Shown: one piece after another, positions 1-6,498 of the stretch
Position numbering within the stretch: position 1 is the stretch's first letter
How the letters are laid out: every line of letters begins with the position of its first letter
Source: Anaerolineae bacterium
GTDB lineage: Bacteria > Chloroflexota > Anaerolineae > 4572-78 > J111
Reading direction: 5' to 3'
NCBI GenBank assembly: GCA_020433835.1
Contig: JAGRBY010000307.1
Location: 1 to 8,456, forward strand
DNA: 8,456 bases
Position numbers and translations under genes: made by a program
Notes under the pieces: model-generated
Seen by the model: only the letters and a program-made list of their open reading frames with translations
Databases searched by the model: none
What the model was told of the DNA's origin: nothing

Positions 1-428
1 TAGCTCGTACTAGTCAATGGGCTGAAGCCATTGTCGAATTAGAACGAGGCTACGCTCTTTATCGAGGCGACTTCTTGGCCGAGAATCGCTACAATGATTG
101 GGCGATCAACATCCGGCGCGAAATCATCACCGAATTCCGCGATCTGCTCGTTCTTTTGGCCGATGCTTACGCGGCGCTGGGCCGCTACGAGGACGCTATC
201 GGCCCGTGCGAGTTGGCCCTGCAAAAAGATCCGCTCCTAGAGAGCGCCTATCGCCGCTTGATGCGCTATCACGCCTGTAACCACGATAAAGGTCAGGCTC
301 TCAAAGTCTACCGCGACTGTCTAACCCTATTCGAGGAACTGTTCGGCGAAAGTCCGACACCCGCCACCCGCCGTTTGTATGAGGCTATCGCCAACGATGA
401 ACCGTTGGATTGTGAGTCAAAGGAGTAA
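1..428 (+). CDS. C-terminal part of a BTAD-domain transcriptional regulator (5' truncated)
   Basis: The frame is open from the left edge (first whole codon at 3) to TAA at 426-428, giving 141 visible residues. They match the bacterial transcriptional activator domain (BTAD) found beside the DNA-binding domain in SARP/AfsR-type regulators. The family pattern is visible in order: Y-R-G-D-F-L near residue 20, a Trp followed by a conserved Arg helix, an alpha-helical TPR-like run with A-L-G-R-Y-E-D-A-I, then D-P-L-L-E-S-A-Y-R-R-L-M, then A-L-K-V-Y and a final L-F-G-E-S-P-T-P-A-T-R-R-L-Y. The protein ends soon after this domain, so BTAD is C-terminal. The upstream part, probably a winged-helix DNA-binding domain and perhaps an ATPase, is outside the window, so the target genes cannot be stated. 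The gene converges on the restriction-modification gene 33 bp away; I see no clear terminator hairpin between them. Confidence 0.88.
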   Translation, partial: ARTSQWAEAIVELERGYALYRGDFLAENRYNDWAINIRREIITEFRDLLVLLADAYAALGRYEDAIGPCELALQKDPLLESAYRRLMRYHACNHDKGQALKVYRDCLTLFEELFGESPTPATRRLYEAIANDEPLDCESKE

Positions 429-461
429 CCTACGAGGTATTATAAACTAAAGCGGAGTGTA

Positions 462-3047
462 TCATGAGGTTCGTGGTCCTAAAAATCGATCTCCGTTGAA
501 ATGAATAAGATGATCTGGCATTTCAGCCAGCCAAACCTCCGTTTCCCAAGCTATCTCCGACAGAAAGCCTCTAAAAGTAGCAAAGTCAAGAAAAGCACTG
601 ACATAAATGCGACCGACCGAACTTTGCTCAAGCATAGTTTCCAATTCTACATAGCGTTTGGGAGATACCGGGCCGTGCGAGGTAACGGCCTCGATCAAAA
701 ACAGCCAGTTTCGCTGTGAGTCATAAAGCAAAATGTCCGGCAGTTTATCGTGATTTGAAGTGGGAATGCCCAACTGCTCCAAACTTGGCTTATCGAAAAT
801 CAGCATCTTATTCTCCGTATCACCTAAATATAAAAGCGTCGCTCCCGGCGCAAATCGAGGCCCAAACTCTTCAATAATGGCGACTTGCAGTTCGTTGTGC
901 CGGCCCGGTGATAAATGATATTCTTCCCCATTCGCCAGAGTTAATGGCACGCGATGATGTTGTCGGCGTTTCTGATAAAGTTCAAGAAGCGCTCCCTTAT
1001 TTTCATTGAAAGCTTGCACAGATTGGGTCCAATTATCCGTTTGATAGGTACGAATCGTGGCTAAAGCCGCATCAGATAACGCATAATGAGTGCGGGGACT
1101 ATTTGTCGGTAATCGAGGGTCGTCAGGGTTGCGCAGGACTAAACCAGCTTGTACAAATTGATGAATCACTTGACGGCGGACGGTTTCTCGCGTATTTTCA
1201 GCATAGTCGCGATCGTACAGGTCTTTCATTGCCAATAAAATGTCGTGGATCCGCACACTTTGGCGCTTGGCCTCCTCCCAAGGTGTACTTTCAGAAAGTT
1301 GAGCCATAACCAGCAAAGTCAACGCCGACATTTCGTTCTGCTGGTTCGCCGGCAATCCCAACGACTTCAATACATCCTGTGCTTCTTGAATTTTTCCCAT
1401 AGTAAATCTTGTCTCCCTAATAGCCGGAAAGTCTTGTGGTACAAATCCTAAGTTACGTAATGTAGTGAATACGATAGGCTCTAGATTAGGCTCTTGATCG
1501 GTCGTATCAAACTTTAGTAACGCTTGCCCAATAGTTTGAATTACCTCTAAAGGAGGTAATGGCAAAGCCCGTATCTCTGTCGCATTGACTTGGGTATTGC
1601 CATTCGTGATGCGGAAATACCGGTCAATAAGCGCCGAATTAAGTAAAGCTGCCAAACCAACCACCTCCGGCCTACTAAGTTGCCCCCGTTTACGGTAAAT
1701 ATAGTTAAGATGATTCTCTAATCCAATTGTCCCATAGTGACTAAATTCATCCGTTAAAAAAGGAGCAGCAATAAGCCGACGAGGTTCTTCTTTGGCGCTA
1801 AATCTTCTAAGCAAAACATAATTTGACGTAGGTGTAGACAACAGTTTTCCTTCTTCGGAAAGATATAACCCTTGCGGTTTAGACCCATTGAGAGCAGGCC
1901 AATCAACCTTTTGCCGCTTAACATTGTGCATCCATAGTAAGGGAACAGCCTTCCCCAATTTGACGGCCTCCTTATCAGTTAGATTGGATCGAGAGCGAAA
2001 AGGAACCACCGGTCCGGTTGAGACGTTTAATCCCAATTGATTGAGCGATTCGGGCCAGCCGTCAATAATGTCGATGATTTGTTCATCCAGTTCCCCGACG
2101 GGTAACCTGAAAAATAGCGAACCATTCTTTTTACCCAGAAATTTTCCCAAAGAAACTTCACGATAGAGTAATGAATTCTCTAAATCAGCAGTTCCCTTGG
2201 ACGTAGAAATATTAAAGTGACCTGTCGGTGTGGGGTAGGCTCGATCTGATTTTTTCTTTGCGAAAGAAATAATGATATTTTCTTGTAGTACGGCATCATC
2301 TTTGAATGCCGCTTCACGTGACTCAAAGAGATGTAGGGCATACGGGGCAGTCTTCTCTATGAGTTCCTGGCGTAATGCCGAAAAATAAGCGCCCGAACAA
2401 AAACTGCGAGGTACGATAAAACAGGCTTTCCCTTGAGGCGCAAGTTTGGTAGCGCTTAAAGCTAAGAACAAGGTATAAATATTGGTATGCCCTTTTATTT
2501 GACCTGTTGCTACTTCCGCACGTCGATCTTTGCTGTTAAGTTTAAAGTATGGTGGATTAGAGATAATGTAATCATACAAAGTCTGTGCCCCTGGAGGGGT
2601 TGGCCCTTCGGCTAAAAGCAAATGAGGTTGGTAGGCAGGCACGTTATCAAGAATAAAATCACTATTTTGAATGCAGCTATGAACAATAACGCCATATTTC
2701 GCCGAGCGCTCTTGAGCTAAGGTTACGACTTTTTTTGCAGCCTGACATAGCTCATCATCTGTTTCATAGCCGTCAAGCCAAATTTCGCAAGATTGATTCC
2801 TGGCTACAATCTGCTCCAGAAGAGCACAAACCAGCACGCCAGAACCAATAGCCGGATCCAATACTCGGCTACTTGAGTTTACCTCTCCAAGGTGTTTGGC
2901 CATAAACCGAGCTACAGGTATAGGTGTAAGAAATTGCCCTTGTATTTTTCGCTGTTTATCAGAACGTTGCGATAAAATATTTTGCCCCAACTCAAGGCTG
3001 TAGCTTAATAAATCTGAGAATAAATATGCCATAACACGCTTCGTCAA
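462..3047 (-). CDS. Fused type II restriction-modification protein: N6-adenine DNA methyltransferase + BsuBI/PstI-family endonuclease
   Basis: This 861-residue protein combines both halves of a type II system. The N-terminal half is an N6-adenine methyltransferase: motif X-like G-Q-F-L-T-P near 37-42, SAM-binding motif I D-P-A-I-G-S-G at 64-70, and catalytic motif IV N-P-P-Y at 164-167. A target-recognition-like region follows (about 340-500, with H-Y-G-T-I-G-L-E-N-H and G-N-T-Q-V-N-A-T-E-I). The C-terminal half is BsuBI/PstI-type: a helical segment at about 550-690, then S-P-G-R-H-N-E-L-Q at 713-721, G-D-T-E-N-K at 742-747, P-D at 770-771, E-A-V-T-S-H-G-P at 786-793 and R-F-L-G-P at 854-858. 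Asp771 and Glu786 are the likely PD-(D/E)XK metal ligands. Its length is close to the sum of separate M.PstI and R.PstI-sized enzymes. The start is TTG at 3047; an in-frame stop at 3062-3060 prevents extension, and ATG at 3032 is the alternative. AGGA at 3053-3050 is unusually close to the TTG. Family relatives recognise CTGCAG; that specificity is inferred. The gene is AT-richer than its neighbours. Confidence 0.93.
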   Translation of the reverse strand: MTKRVMAYLFSDLLSYSLELGQNILSQRSDKQRKIQGQFLTPIPVARFMAKHLGEVNSSSRVLDPAIGSGVLVCALLEQIVARNQSCEIWLDGYETDDELCQAAKKVVTLAQERSAKYGVIVHSCIQNSDFILDNVPAYQPHLLLAEGPTPPGAQTLYDYIISNPPYFKLNSKDRRAEVATGQIKGHTNIYTLFLALSATKLAPQGKACFIVPRSFCSGAYFSALRQELIEKTAPYALHLFESREAAFKDDAVLQENIIISFAKKKSDRAYPTPTGHFNISTSKGTADLENSLLYREVSLGKFLGKKNGSLFFRLPVGELDEQIIDIIDGWPESLNQLGLNVSTGPVVPFRSRSNLTDKEAVKLGKAVPLLWMHNVKRQKVDWPALNGSKPQGLYLSEEGKLLSTPTSNYVLLRRFSAKEEPRRLIAAPFLTDEFSHYGTIGLENHLNYIYRKRGQLSRPEVVGLAALLNSALIDRYFRITNGNTQVNATEIRALPLPPLEVIQTIGQALLKFDTTDQEPNLEPIVFTTLRNLGFVPQDFPAIRETRFTMGKIQEAQDVLKSLGLPANQQNEMSALTLLVMAQLSESTPWEEAKRQSVRIHDILLAMKDLYDRDYAENTRETVRRQVIHQFVQAGLVLRNPDDPRLPTNSPRTHYALSDAALATIRTYQTDNWTQSVQAFNENKGALLELYQKRRQHHRVPLTLANGEEYHLSPGRHNELQVAIIEEFGPRFAPGATLLYLGDTENKMLIFDKPSLEQLGIPTSNHDKLPDILLYDSQRNWLFLIEAVTSHGPVSPKRYVELETMLEQSSVGRIYVSAFLDFATFRGFLSEIAWETEVWLAEMPDHLIHFNGDRFLGPRTS

Positions 3048-3056
3048 ATTCCTGCT

Positions 3057-3084
3057 TTGTCAATCCCTCAACGATCGCTATACT
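3057..3084 (+). promoter_or_regulatory. Candidate sigma70-type promoter for the pseudo-glycosidase/ligase fusion gene
   Basis: TTGTCA (3057-3062) is followed after 16 nt by TATACT (3079-3084), again 5 of 6 in each hexamer. Predicted initiation is near 3091, giving a leader of about 48 nt before the GTG start at 3139. The start point lies left of the opposing promoter's start, so the two promoters face and overlap each other although the genes diverge. A second TATACT on this strand (3110-3115) has no acceptable -35 partner. Confidence 0.5.
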
Positions 3085-3112
3085 CAATACGCTTGAGTAT
3101 TTATGTGAGTAT
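3080..3112. promoter_or_regulatory. Operator-like palindrome with an extra half-site between the divergent genes
   Basis: ATACTCAA (3080-3087) and TTGAGTAT (3093-3100) form a perfect 8-bp inverted repeat with a 5-bp spacer. A third half-site, TGAGTAT, lies at 3106-3112, and it overlaps the minus-strand -10 box. The left arm overlaps the plus-strand -10 box. A dimeric regulator bound here could occlude both promoters. The layout resembles controller-protein sites of restriction-modification systems, but the sequence is not the classical C-box and no controller gene is visible. As RNA the arms could also form a leader hairpin. Confidence 0.5.
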
Positions 3113-3136
3113 ACTAATTCCCAGGTGAATTGTAAA
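3108..3136 (-). promoter_or_regulatory. Candidate sigma70-type promoter for the restriction-modification gene
   Basis: On the minus strand TTTACA (3136-3131) is separated by exactly 17 nt from TATACT (3113-3108). Each hexamer matches the consensus at 5 of 6 positions. The predicted start of transcription is near 3101, about 54 nt upstream of the TTG start codon, so there is a short leader that contains the palindrome at 3080-3100. The promoter overlaps the ribosome binding site region of the divergent gene. This rests on pattern matching only. Confidence 0.6.
3123..3128 (+). promoter_or_regulatory. Ribosome binding site deciding the GTG start at 3139
   Basis: AGGTGA lies 10 nt upstream of GTG at 3139. 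It supports this non-ATG start, since the next in-frame ATG is inside the conserved barrel (residue 69) and would remove the membrane anchor and the first strand of the domain. Confidence 0.6.
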
Positions 3137-3138
3137 CC

Positions 3139-6100
3139 GTGACTCAACCCACCCTACGTTGGGGACTTATTCTAATCCCGATATTCATACTGGCTGCGCT
3201 CGCTGCCGGTTACTTTGGTTGGCAGCTACGCCGCAGCCAACCGCCGCAGCCTGCCAACTTTCTGGCCGCAGACAAAGGCTACGGCGTCACCATCGATCTC
3301 ACCCAATATGATGCCGACAGCCTCAACCAGACCCTCGAAGCGATGCAGACCAGCGGCCTAACCTGGCTGCGCCAACCCATCTCCTGGGCCGAAATCGAAC
3401 CGCAGCCAGGCCAATTCAACTGGCAGTCCATCGATCGCGTCATCGACTCTATCCAACTAACCAACCCACTATCCAACCAACCCACTACCCAACCAACCAG
3501 CCAGCCAACTACCCAACTACCCAACCCACCACCCACCTTCCACCTCATCGCCGTCCTGCAAGATACCCCCGCCTGGGCCAGAGCCGCCGACACCACCCGC
3601 TCAACGCCTCCGGCTGAATACAGCGACTTCGGCAACTTTGCCCGCGCTTTCGCCACCCGCTATGGCGACCGCATCGACCATTACCAAATCTGGCACCAGC
3701 CCAATCTCAGCGATTTCTGGGGCGATACCTTTGTCGATGCCGCCGCCTACGCCGATTTACTGCGCGAAGCCACCCTCAATATTCGAGACACCGATCCTGA
3801 TGCCATTATCTTAACCGCTGCCCTGGCCGCGACCTCCGAAGATGGGCCGCTCAACCTCAATGAGCTTACCTATCTCGATCACCTTTACCAGGCCAAAGCC
3901 AACCGCTGGTTCGATGTTGTGGCGATCCAACCCTTCGGCCTGTGGACCAAACCGCTCGATGCACCAGCACCCGATCAGCTCAATTTTCGCCGCGCCGAAC
4001 TGATTCGCCAGGTTATGCTCAATCACGGCGACATCGACACGCCGCTGTGGGCTACCGGCTTCGGCTGGGTTGCGCTACCGGCCGATTGGGCAGGCCAGCC
4101 TTCGCCGTGGAGTTACGATCAAGCCTCGGTGCAAGCGCCGCGCACCGCTATGGCCATCGATCACGCCCGGCAGCACTGGCCCTGGCTCGGCCCGATGCTG
4201 GCCGCCCGCTGGGACACCACCGGCCTGGCCTCCGACGATCCCGCACGCGGTTTTGCCCTAACGGAATCACCCGAAATTTTGAGTGTTATAGAAGCCGCGG
4301 CTCAACAAACTGCGGCAACTCCGGGCCGCTATCCGGCCACACATTCGAGCGGTCACCCTAGCCCCGGCTGGCGCTTCGCCACCACGCTAGCCGACATCCC
4401 GACCGAAGCACCCCGTACGTTGACCATTCCCTTCGAAGGTACGTGCCTGGACTTGACCGTCAATCGCGGCGATTTTCGCGGCCACGTATGGGTCACCATC
4501 GACGGCCAGCCGGCCAATGCATTGCCCCAAGATGGGCAAGGCCGCAGCTATCTCATCCTGAGCGATCCGCTTTACGAGCAGGCGACCATCACGCTGGCCC
4601 GTTACCTGCCCCAAGGCCCCCACCAGGCTATCATCGAAGCGGAGGGCGGTTGGGAGCAGTGGGCTATCGCCGGATGGTCGGTGGCTAGCGAAATCGACAC
4701 GCGTTTGTGGCAAAACGGCTTGATTGTCGCCGCCCTCTTCGCCGCTGCGAGTGGGGCAGGGCTTCTTTGGCTGTTTTTGAGCGCACCGACCACCATCGCC
4801 AAACAGCTATGGGCCTGGAGTGAAATCGTCATTGCGCTCTACGCCATCCTCGGTGAACGCGGACACCTTATCGTGACCTTTGGGCTGGCTGTAATCATCT
4901 TCCTGATGCAAGGACTTATCGCCTTGGCATTACTGCCGCTTCTAGCTCTGCTCATTATTCTGCGGCCCGATCTCGGCCTGGCTCTCGTTACCCTGGCTTT
5001 TTTCCTGTTCGAAATCCCGCTCCGGCTGCCTATCGGAGCATTCTCGCCTGTGGAACTTACGCTGGCGTTGACGGTATTGGGCTGTGTGGTACGGCTTCTA
5101 CTTATCCTTGCCCGATCACACTTCACTTCAAAATCAGAGTTTGAGCAAGAAAAGGCTAAGGCTGAGGCGAAGGCTAAGTCTATCCATCAATCACCCCATC
5201 TCCAGTCTCCAGTCTCCAGTCTCCAATCTCTAATCTCCAATCTCCAATCTCCCACCCTCACCGACATCCTCGCCCTCGCTCTTGTCATACTCGCCTTTCT
5301 GGCGACGCTGGCCGCCGATAATTTTGCCGTCAGCTTGCGCGAGTGGCGTGTCGTCGTCGTCGAGTCGGTTATTTTTTACGTTTTGGTGCGCTTGGGTCTC
5401 GATTTCGGCCCTAACGCGACCCTGAAACGTTGGGTCTGGCGCTTGGTCGATGTCTTTGTCATGGGGGCAACACTGCAAGCGGTATCGGCGATCTATTTTT
5501 ACTTCTTTACTAATCAGACTATCGATGCCGAAGGGGTGCGACGCGCGCTGGGGCTGGTCGGTGGGTCGCCGAATAATTTGGCCCTCATTTTAGATCGGGC
5601 CTGGCCGGTGCTGCTGGCTGTGGCGATGCTGTCACCGGCTTCGCTGCGACGCTGGCTGTACGGCGTAGCTTTGCTGCCGGTTAGTTTGGCGCTGTACTTA
5701 ACTTTTTCCAAAGGAGCATTATTTGTAGGCTTGCCGTTAGGTCTTGTGACGATGACCTTGCTCTACGGGTTGCGGTATCGAGGTCGGGCCTGGTGGCGGG
5801 TGCTTGTAGCGATGACGGCGGCGTTTGGTGTTTTCGCGCTGGCGCTCATCCCCTTCAGCCAAACCGAACGCTTTCGCACCGCATTCGATTTCAGTGACGG
5901 TAGCACCGGCTTCTTCCGCCTCAAGCTGTGGCAATCGTCGTGGGCGATGCTGCAAGACCATTGGTTGATCGGCATCGGCCTGGATAATTTTTTGTACCAA
6001 TATCGCACGCGCTATATTTTGCCGGAAGCCTGGCAAGAGCCGGACCTCAATCATCCGCACAATATTATTTTAGATTTCGGTACGCGGCTGGGCCTTGGAG

Positions 6101-6327
6101 GCATTGTTGTGCTGTTTGGCCTACAATTTGCTTTCTGGCGCAACAGTTGGCGACTTTTCAAACGGGAGTCCGATGCTCTTATACTTGGTTTTATGGGCAG
6201 TATGGTTGTCTTTCTCGGTCACGGGTTGGTCGATCTTTCCTATTTTTTAGTCGATCTCGCCTTTGCCTTCTTTCTCATCATCGGCATCACTCAGAGATTA
6301 GCCGATCAAATGGAGGCAGAGCAATAA
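3139..6327 (+). CDS. Membrane-anchored clan GH-A-like pseudo-glycosidase fused to an O-antigen ligase/polymerase-like protein (copy 1)
   Basis: This 1062-residue protein has three parts. Residues 8-30 form a membrane anchor after a short N-terminus. Residues about 42-390 resemble a (beta/alpha)8 glycosidase of clan GH-A: W-A-E-I-E-P-Q-P-G-Q-F near 90-100, A-V-L-Q-D-T-P-A-W-A-R, R-Y-G-D-R and I-W-x-x-P-N-L. The acid/base position reads H186-Q187 instead of Asn-Glu, and the nucleophile position reads Gly307 in T-G-F-G-W, so catalysis is unlikely. Residues about 410-515 form a beta-rich domain with N-R-G-D-F-R-G. From about 526 to the end the protein is polytopic with O-antigen ligase/Wzy features: G-S-P-N-N-L-A at 809-815, F-S-K-G at 856-859, R927-x3-W931, G-I-G-L-D-N-F at 945-951 and H-P-H-N at 972-975. 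The outer domain should face outside and the ligase half should join or polymerise lipid-linked glycan; both are inferred. Its substrate cannot be read from sequence. The next gene is a paralog. Confidence 0.88.
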   Translation: MTQPTLRWGLILIPIFILAALAAGYFGWQLRRSQPPQPANFLAADKGYGVTIDLTQYDADSLNQTLEAMQTSGLTWLRQPISWAEIEPQPGQFNWQSIDRVIDSIQLTNPLSNQPTTQPTSQPTTQLPNPPPTFHLIAVLQDTPAWARAADTTRSTPPAEYSDFGNFARAFATRYGDRIDHYQIWHQPNLSDFWGDTFVDAAAYADLLREATLNIRDTDPDAIILTAALAATSEDGPLNLNELTYLDHLYQAKANRWFDVVAIQPFGLWTKPLDAPAPDQLNFRRAELIRQVMLNHGDIDTPLWATGFGWVALPADWAGQPSPWSYDQASVQAPRTAMAIDHARQHWPWLGPMLAARWDTTGLASDDPARGFALTESPEILSVIEAAAQQTAATPGRYPATHSSGHPSPGWRFATTLADIPTEAPRTLTIPFEGTCLDLTVNRGDFRGHVWVTIDGQPANALPQDGQGRSYLILSDPLYEQATITLARYLPQGPHQAIIEAEGGWEQWAIAGWSVASEIDTRLWQNGLIVAALFAAASGAGLLWLFLSAPTTIAKQLWAWSEIVIALYAILGERGHLIVTFGLAVIIFLMQGLIALALLPLLALLIILRPDLGLALVTLAFFLFEIPLRLPIGAFSPVELTLALTVLGCVVRLLLILARSHFTSKSEFEQEKAKAEAKAKSIHQSPHLQSPVSSLQSLISNLQSPTLTDILALALVILAFLATLAADNFAVSLREWRVVVVESVIFYVLVRLGLDFGPNATLKRWVWRLVDVFVMGATLQAVSAIYFYFFTNQTIDAEGVRRALGLVGGSPNNLALILDRAWPVLLAVAMLSPASLRRWLYGVALLPVSLALYLTFSKGALFVGLPLGLVTMTLLYGLRYRGRAWWRVLVAMTAAFGVFALALIPFSQTERFRTAFDFSDGSTGFFRLKLWQSSWAMLQDHWLIGIGLDNFLYQYRTRYILPEAWQEPDLNHPHNIILDFGTRLGLGGIVVLFGLQFAFWRNSWRLFKRESDALILGFMGSMVVFLGHGLVDLSYFLVDLAFAFFLIIGITQRLADQMEAEQ
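3451..3535 (+). repeat. Degenerate CCAA/CCCACTA low-complexity repeat inside the barrel of copy 1
   Basis: The stretch is built from imperfect CCAAC, CCAACTAC and CCAACCCACTA units and includes a near-perfect 16-bp duplication (3461-3476 and 3477-3492, one mismatch). It encodes a Pro/Thr/Gln/Asn-rich segment at about residues 107-133, inserted between the W-Q-S-I-D-R helix and the L-I-A-V-L strand. The paralog has a shorter CCAA-rich segment at the same place (6828-6864), so this is a repeat-expanded surface loop. Confidence 0.8.
5152..5178 (+). repeat. AAGGCT/GAGGCG repeat encoding a Lys-Ala-Glu-Ala run
   Basis: Short 6-bp-like units (AAGGCT with variants) encode K-A-K-A-E-A-K-A-K at residues 672-680 of copy 1. 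They sit directly before the 7-bp repeat in the same loop. The lysine-rich composition suggests a cytoplasmic loop by the positive-inside rule, which is an inference. Confidence 0.6.
5201..5249 (+). repeat. 7-bp tandem repeat, seven units (TCCAGTC / TCCAATC), within copy 1
   Basis: Seven consecutive 7-bp units start at 5201, 5208, 5215, 5222, 5229, 5236 and 5243: three TCCAGTC, then three TCCAATC and one TCTAATC (fifth unit). Because 3 units make 21 bp, the translation cycles every 7 residues as L-Q-S-P-V-S-S, L-Q-S-L-I-S-N, L-Q-S-P (residues about 688-705). The array lies in the loop between membrane segments of the ligase half. Gain or loss of one unit would shift the reading frame. Confidence 0.93.
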
Positions 6328-6346
6328 GCCGATTTCCAATCAAGTC

Positions 6347-6468
6347 AGGACTTACGCAGAGGGTGGTAGAACAATTTGCTAAATTGTTCCGAATCGTGGG
6401 CATATACGTGGTGCAAATTGGCAATTTACGCTACAAAATCGGGTATTTGCGTAAGTTCTGCAAGTCCT
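6347..6468. mobile_element. MITE-like non-coding element between the two paralogs
   Basis: The ends are imperfect terminal inverted repeats: AGGACTT-AC-GCAGA at 6347-6360 and TCTGC-AAGTCCT at 6457-6468. They pair over 12 bp with a 2-nt bulge. An extra inner copy, TGCGTAAGT at 6448-6456, pairs with ACTTACGCA at 6350-6358. The interior is AT-rich, encodes nothing convincing and holds two small perfect hairpins. Size (122 bp), terminal repeats and intergenic position suit a miniature inverted-repeat element mobilised in trans. I could not identify a clear target-site duplication, so the family is open. A structured RNA or regulatory spacer is the alternative. Confidence 0.6.
6369..6389. repeat. 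Perfect 9-bp hairpin inside the MITE-like element
   Basis: GAACAATTT (6369-6377), loop GCT, AAATTGTTC (6381-6389). A smaller hairpin follows at 6415-6427 (AAATT-GGC-AATTT). There is no U-tract after either stem, so a factor-independent terminator for the upstream gene is not supported. Confidence 0.65.
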
Positions 6469-6498
6469 TTGTTCCCTCTGGCCTCATCATTGAACACC

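Noticed and set aside
501..719. 72-codon plus-strand reading frame antisense to the restriction-modification gene
   Set aside because: It lies opposite the highly conserved endonuclease end, has no recognisable product and reads as a low-complexity antisense shadow. Plus-strand frames at 1103-1309 and 1245-1451 were rejected for the same reason.
1540..1560. Inverted repeat ATTACCTC-N5-GAGGTAAT containing a strong ribosome-binding-like AAAGGAGGT on the plus strand
   Set aside because: It is inside the minus-strand gene and codes for the conserved P-L-P-P-L-E stretch. No plausible plus-strand gene follows, and an 8-bp inverted repeat of this kind is expected about once by chance in this length.
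3080..3112. Classical restriction-modification controller (C-protein) box
   Set aside because: Spacing and symmetry are suggestive, but the half-site is ACTC/GAGT-type, not the classical GACT/AGTC pattern, and no controller gene is adjacent. Kept only as an operator-like palindrome.
3279..3656. 125-codon minus-strand frame opposite copy 1
   Set aside because: Its repetitive Val/Gly/Trp content is the reverse complement of the CCAA repeat, and it overlaps the clearly conserved barrel.
5201..5249. CRISPR array
   Set aside because: Units are 7 bp with no spacers and lie in a conserved coding frame. The same applies to 8422-8456.
6369..6389. Rho-independent terminator for copy 1
   Set aside because: The stem is AT-rich and is not followed by a T-run; it fits better as an internal hairpin of the intergenic element.
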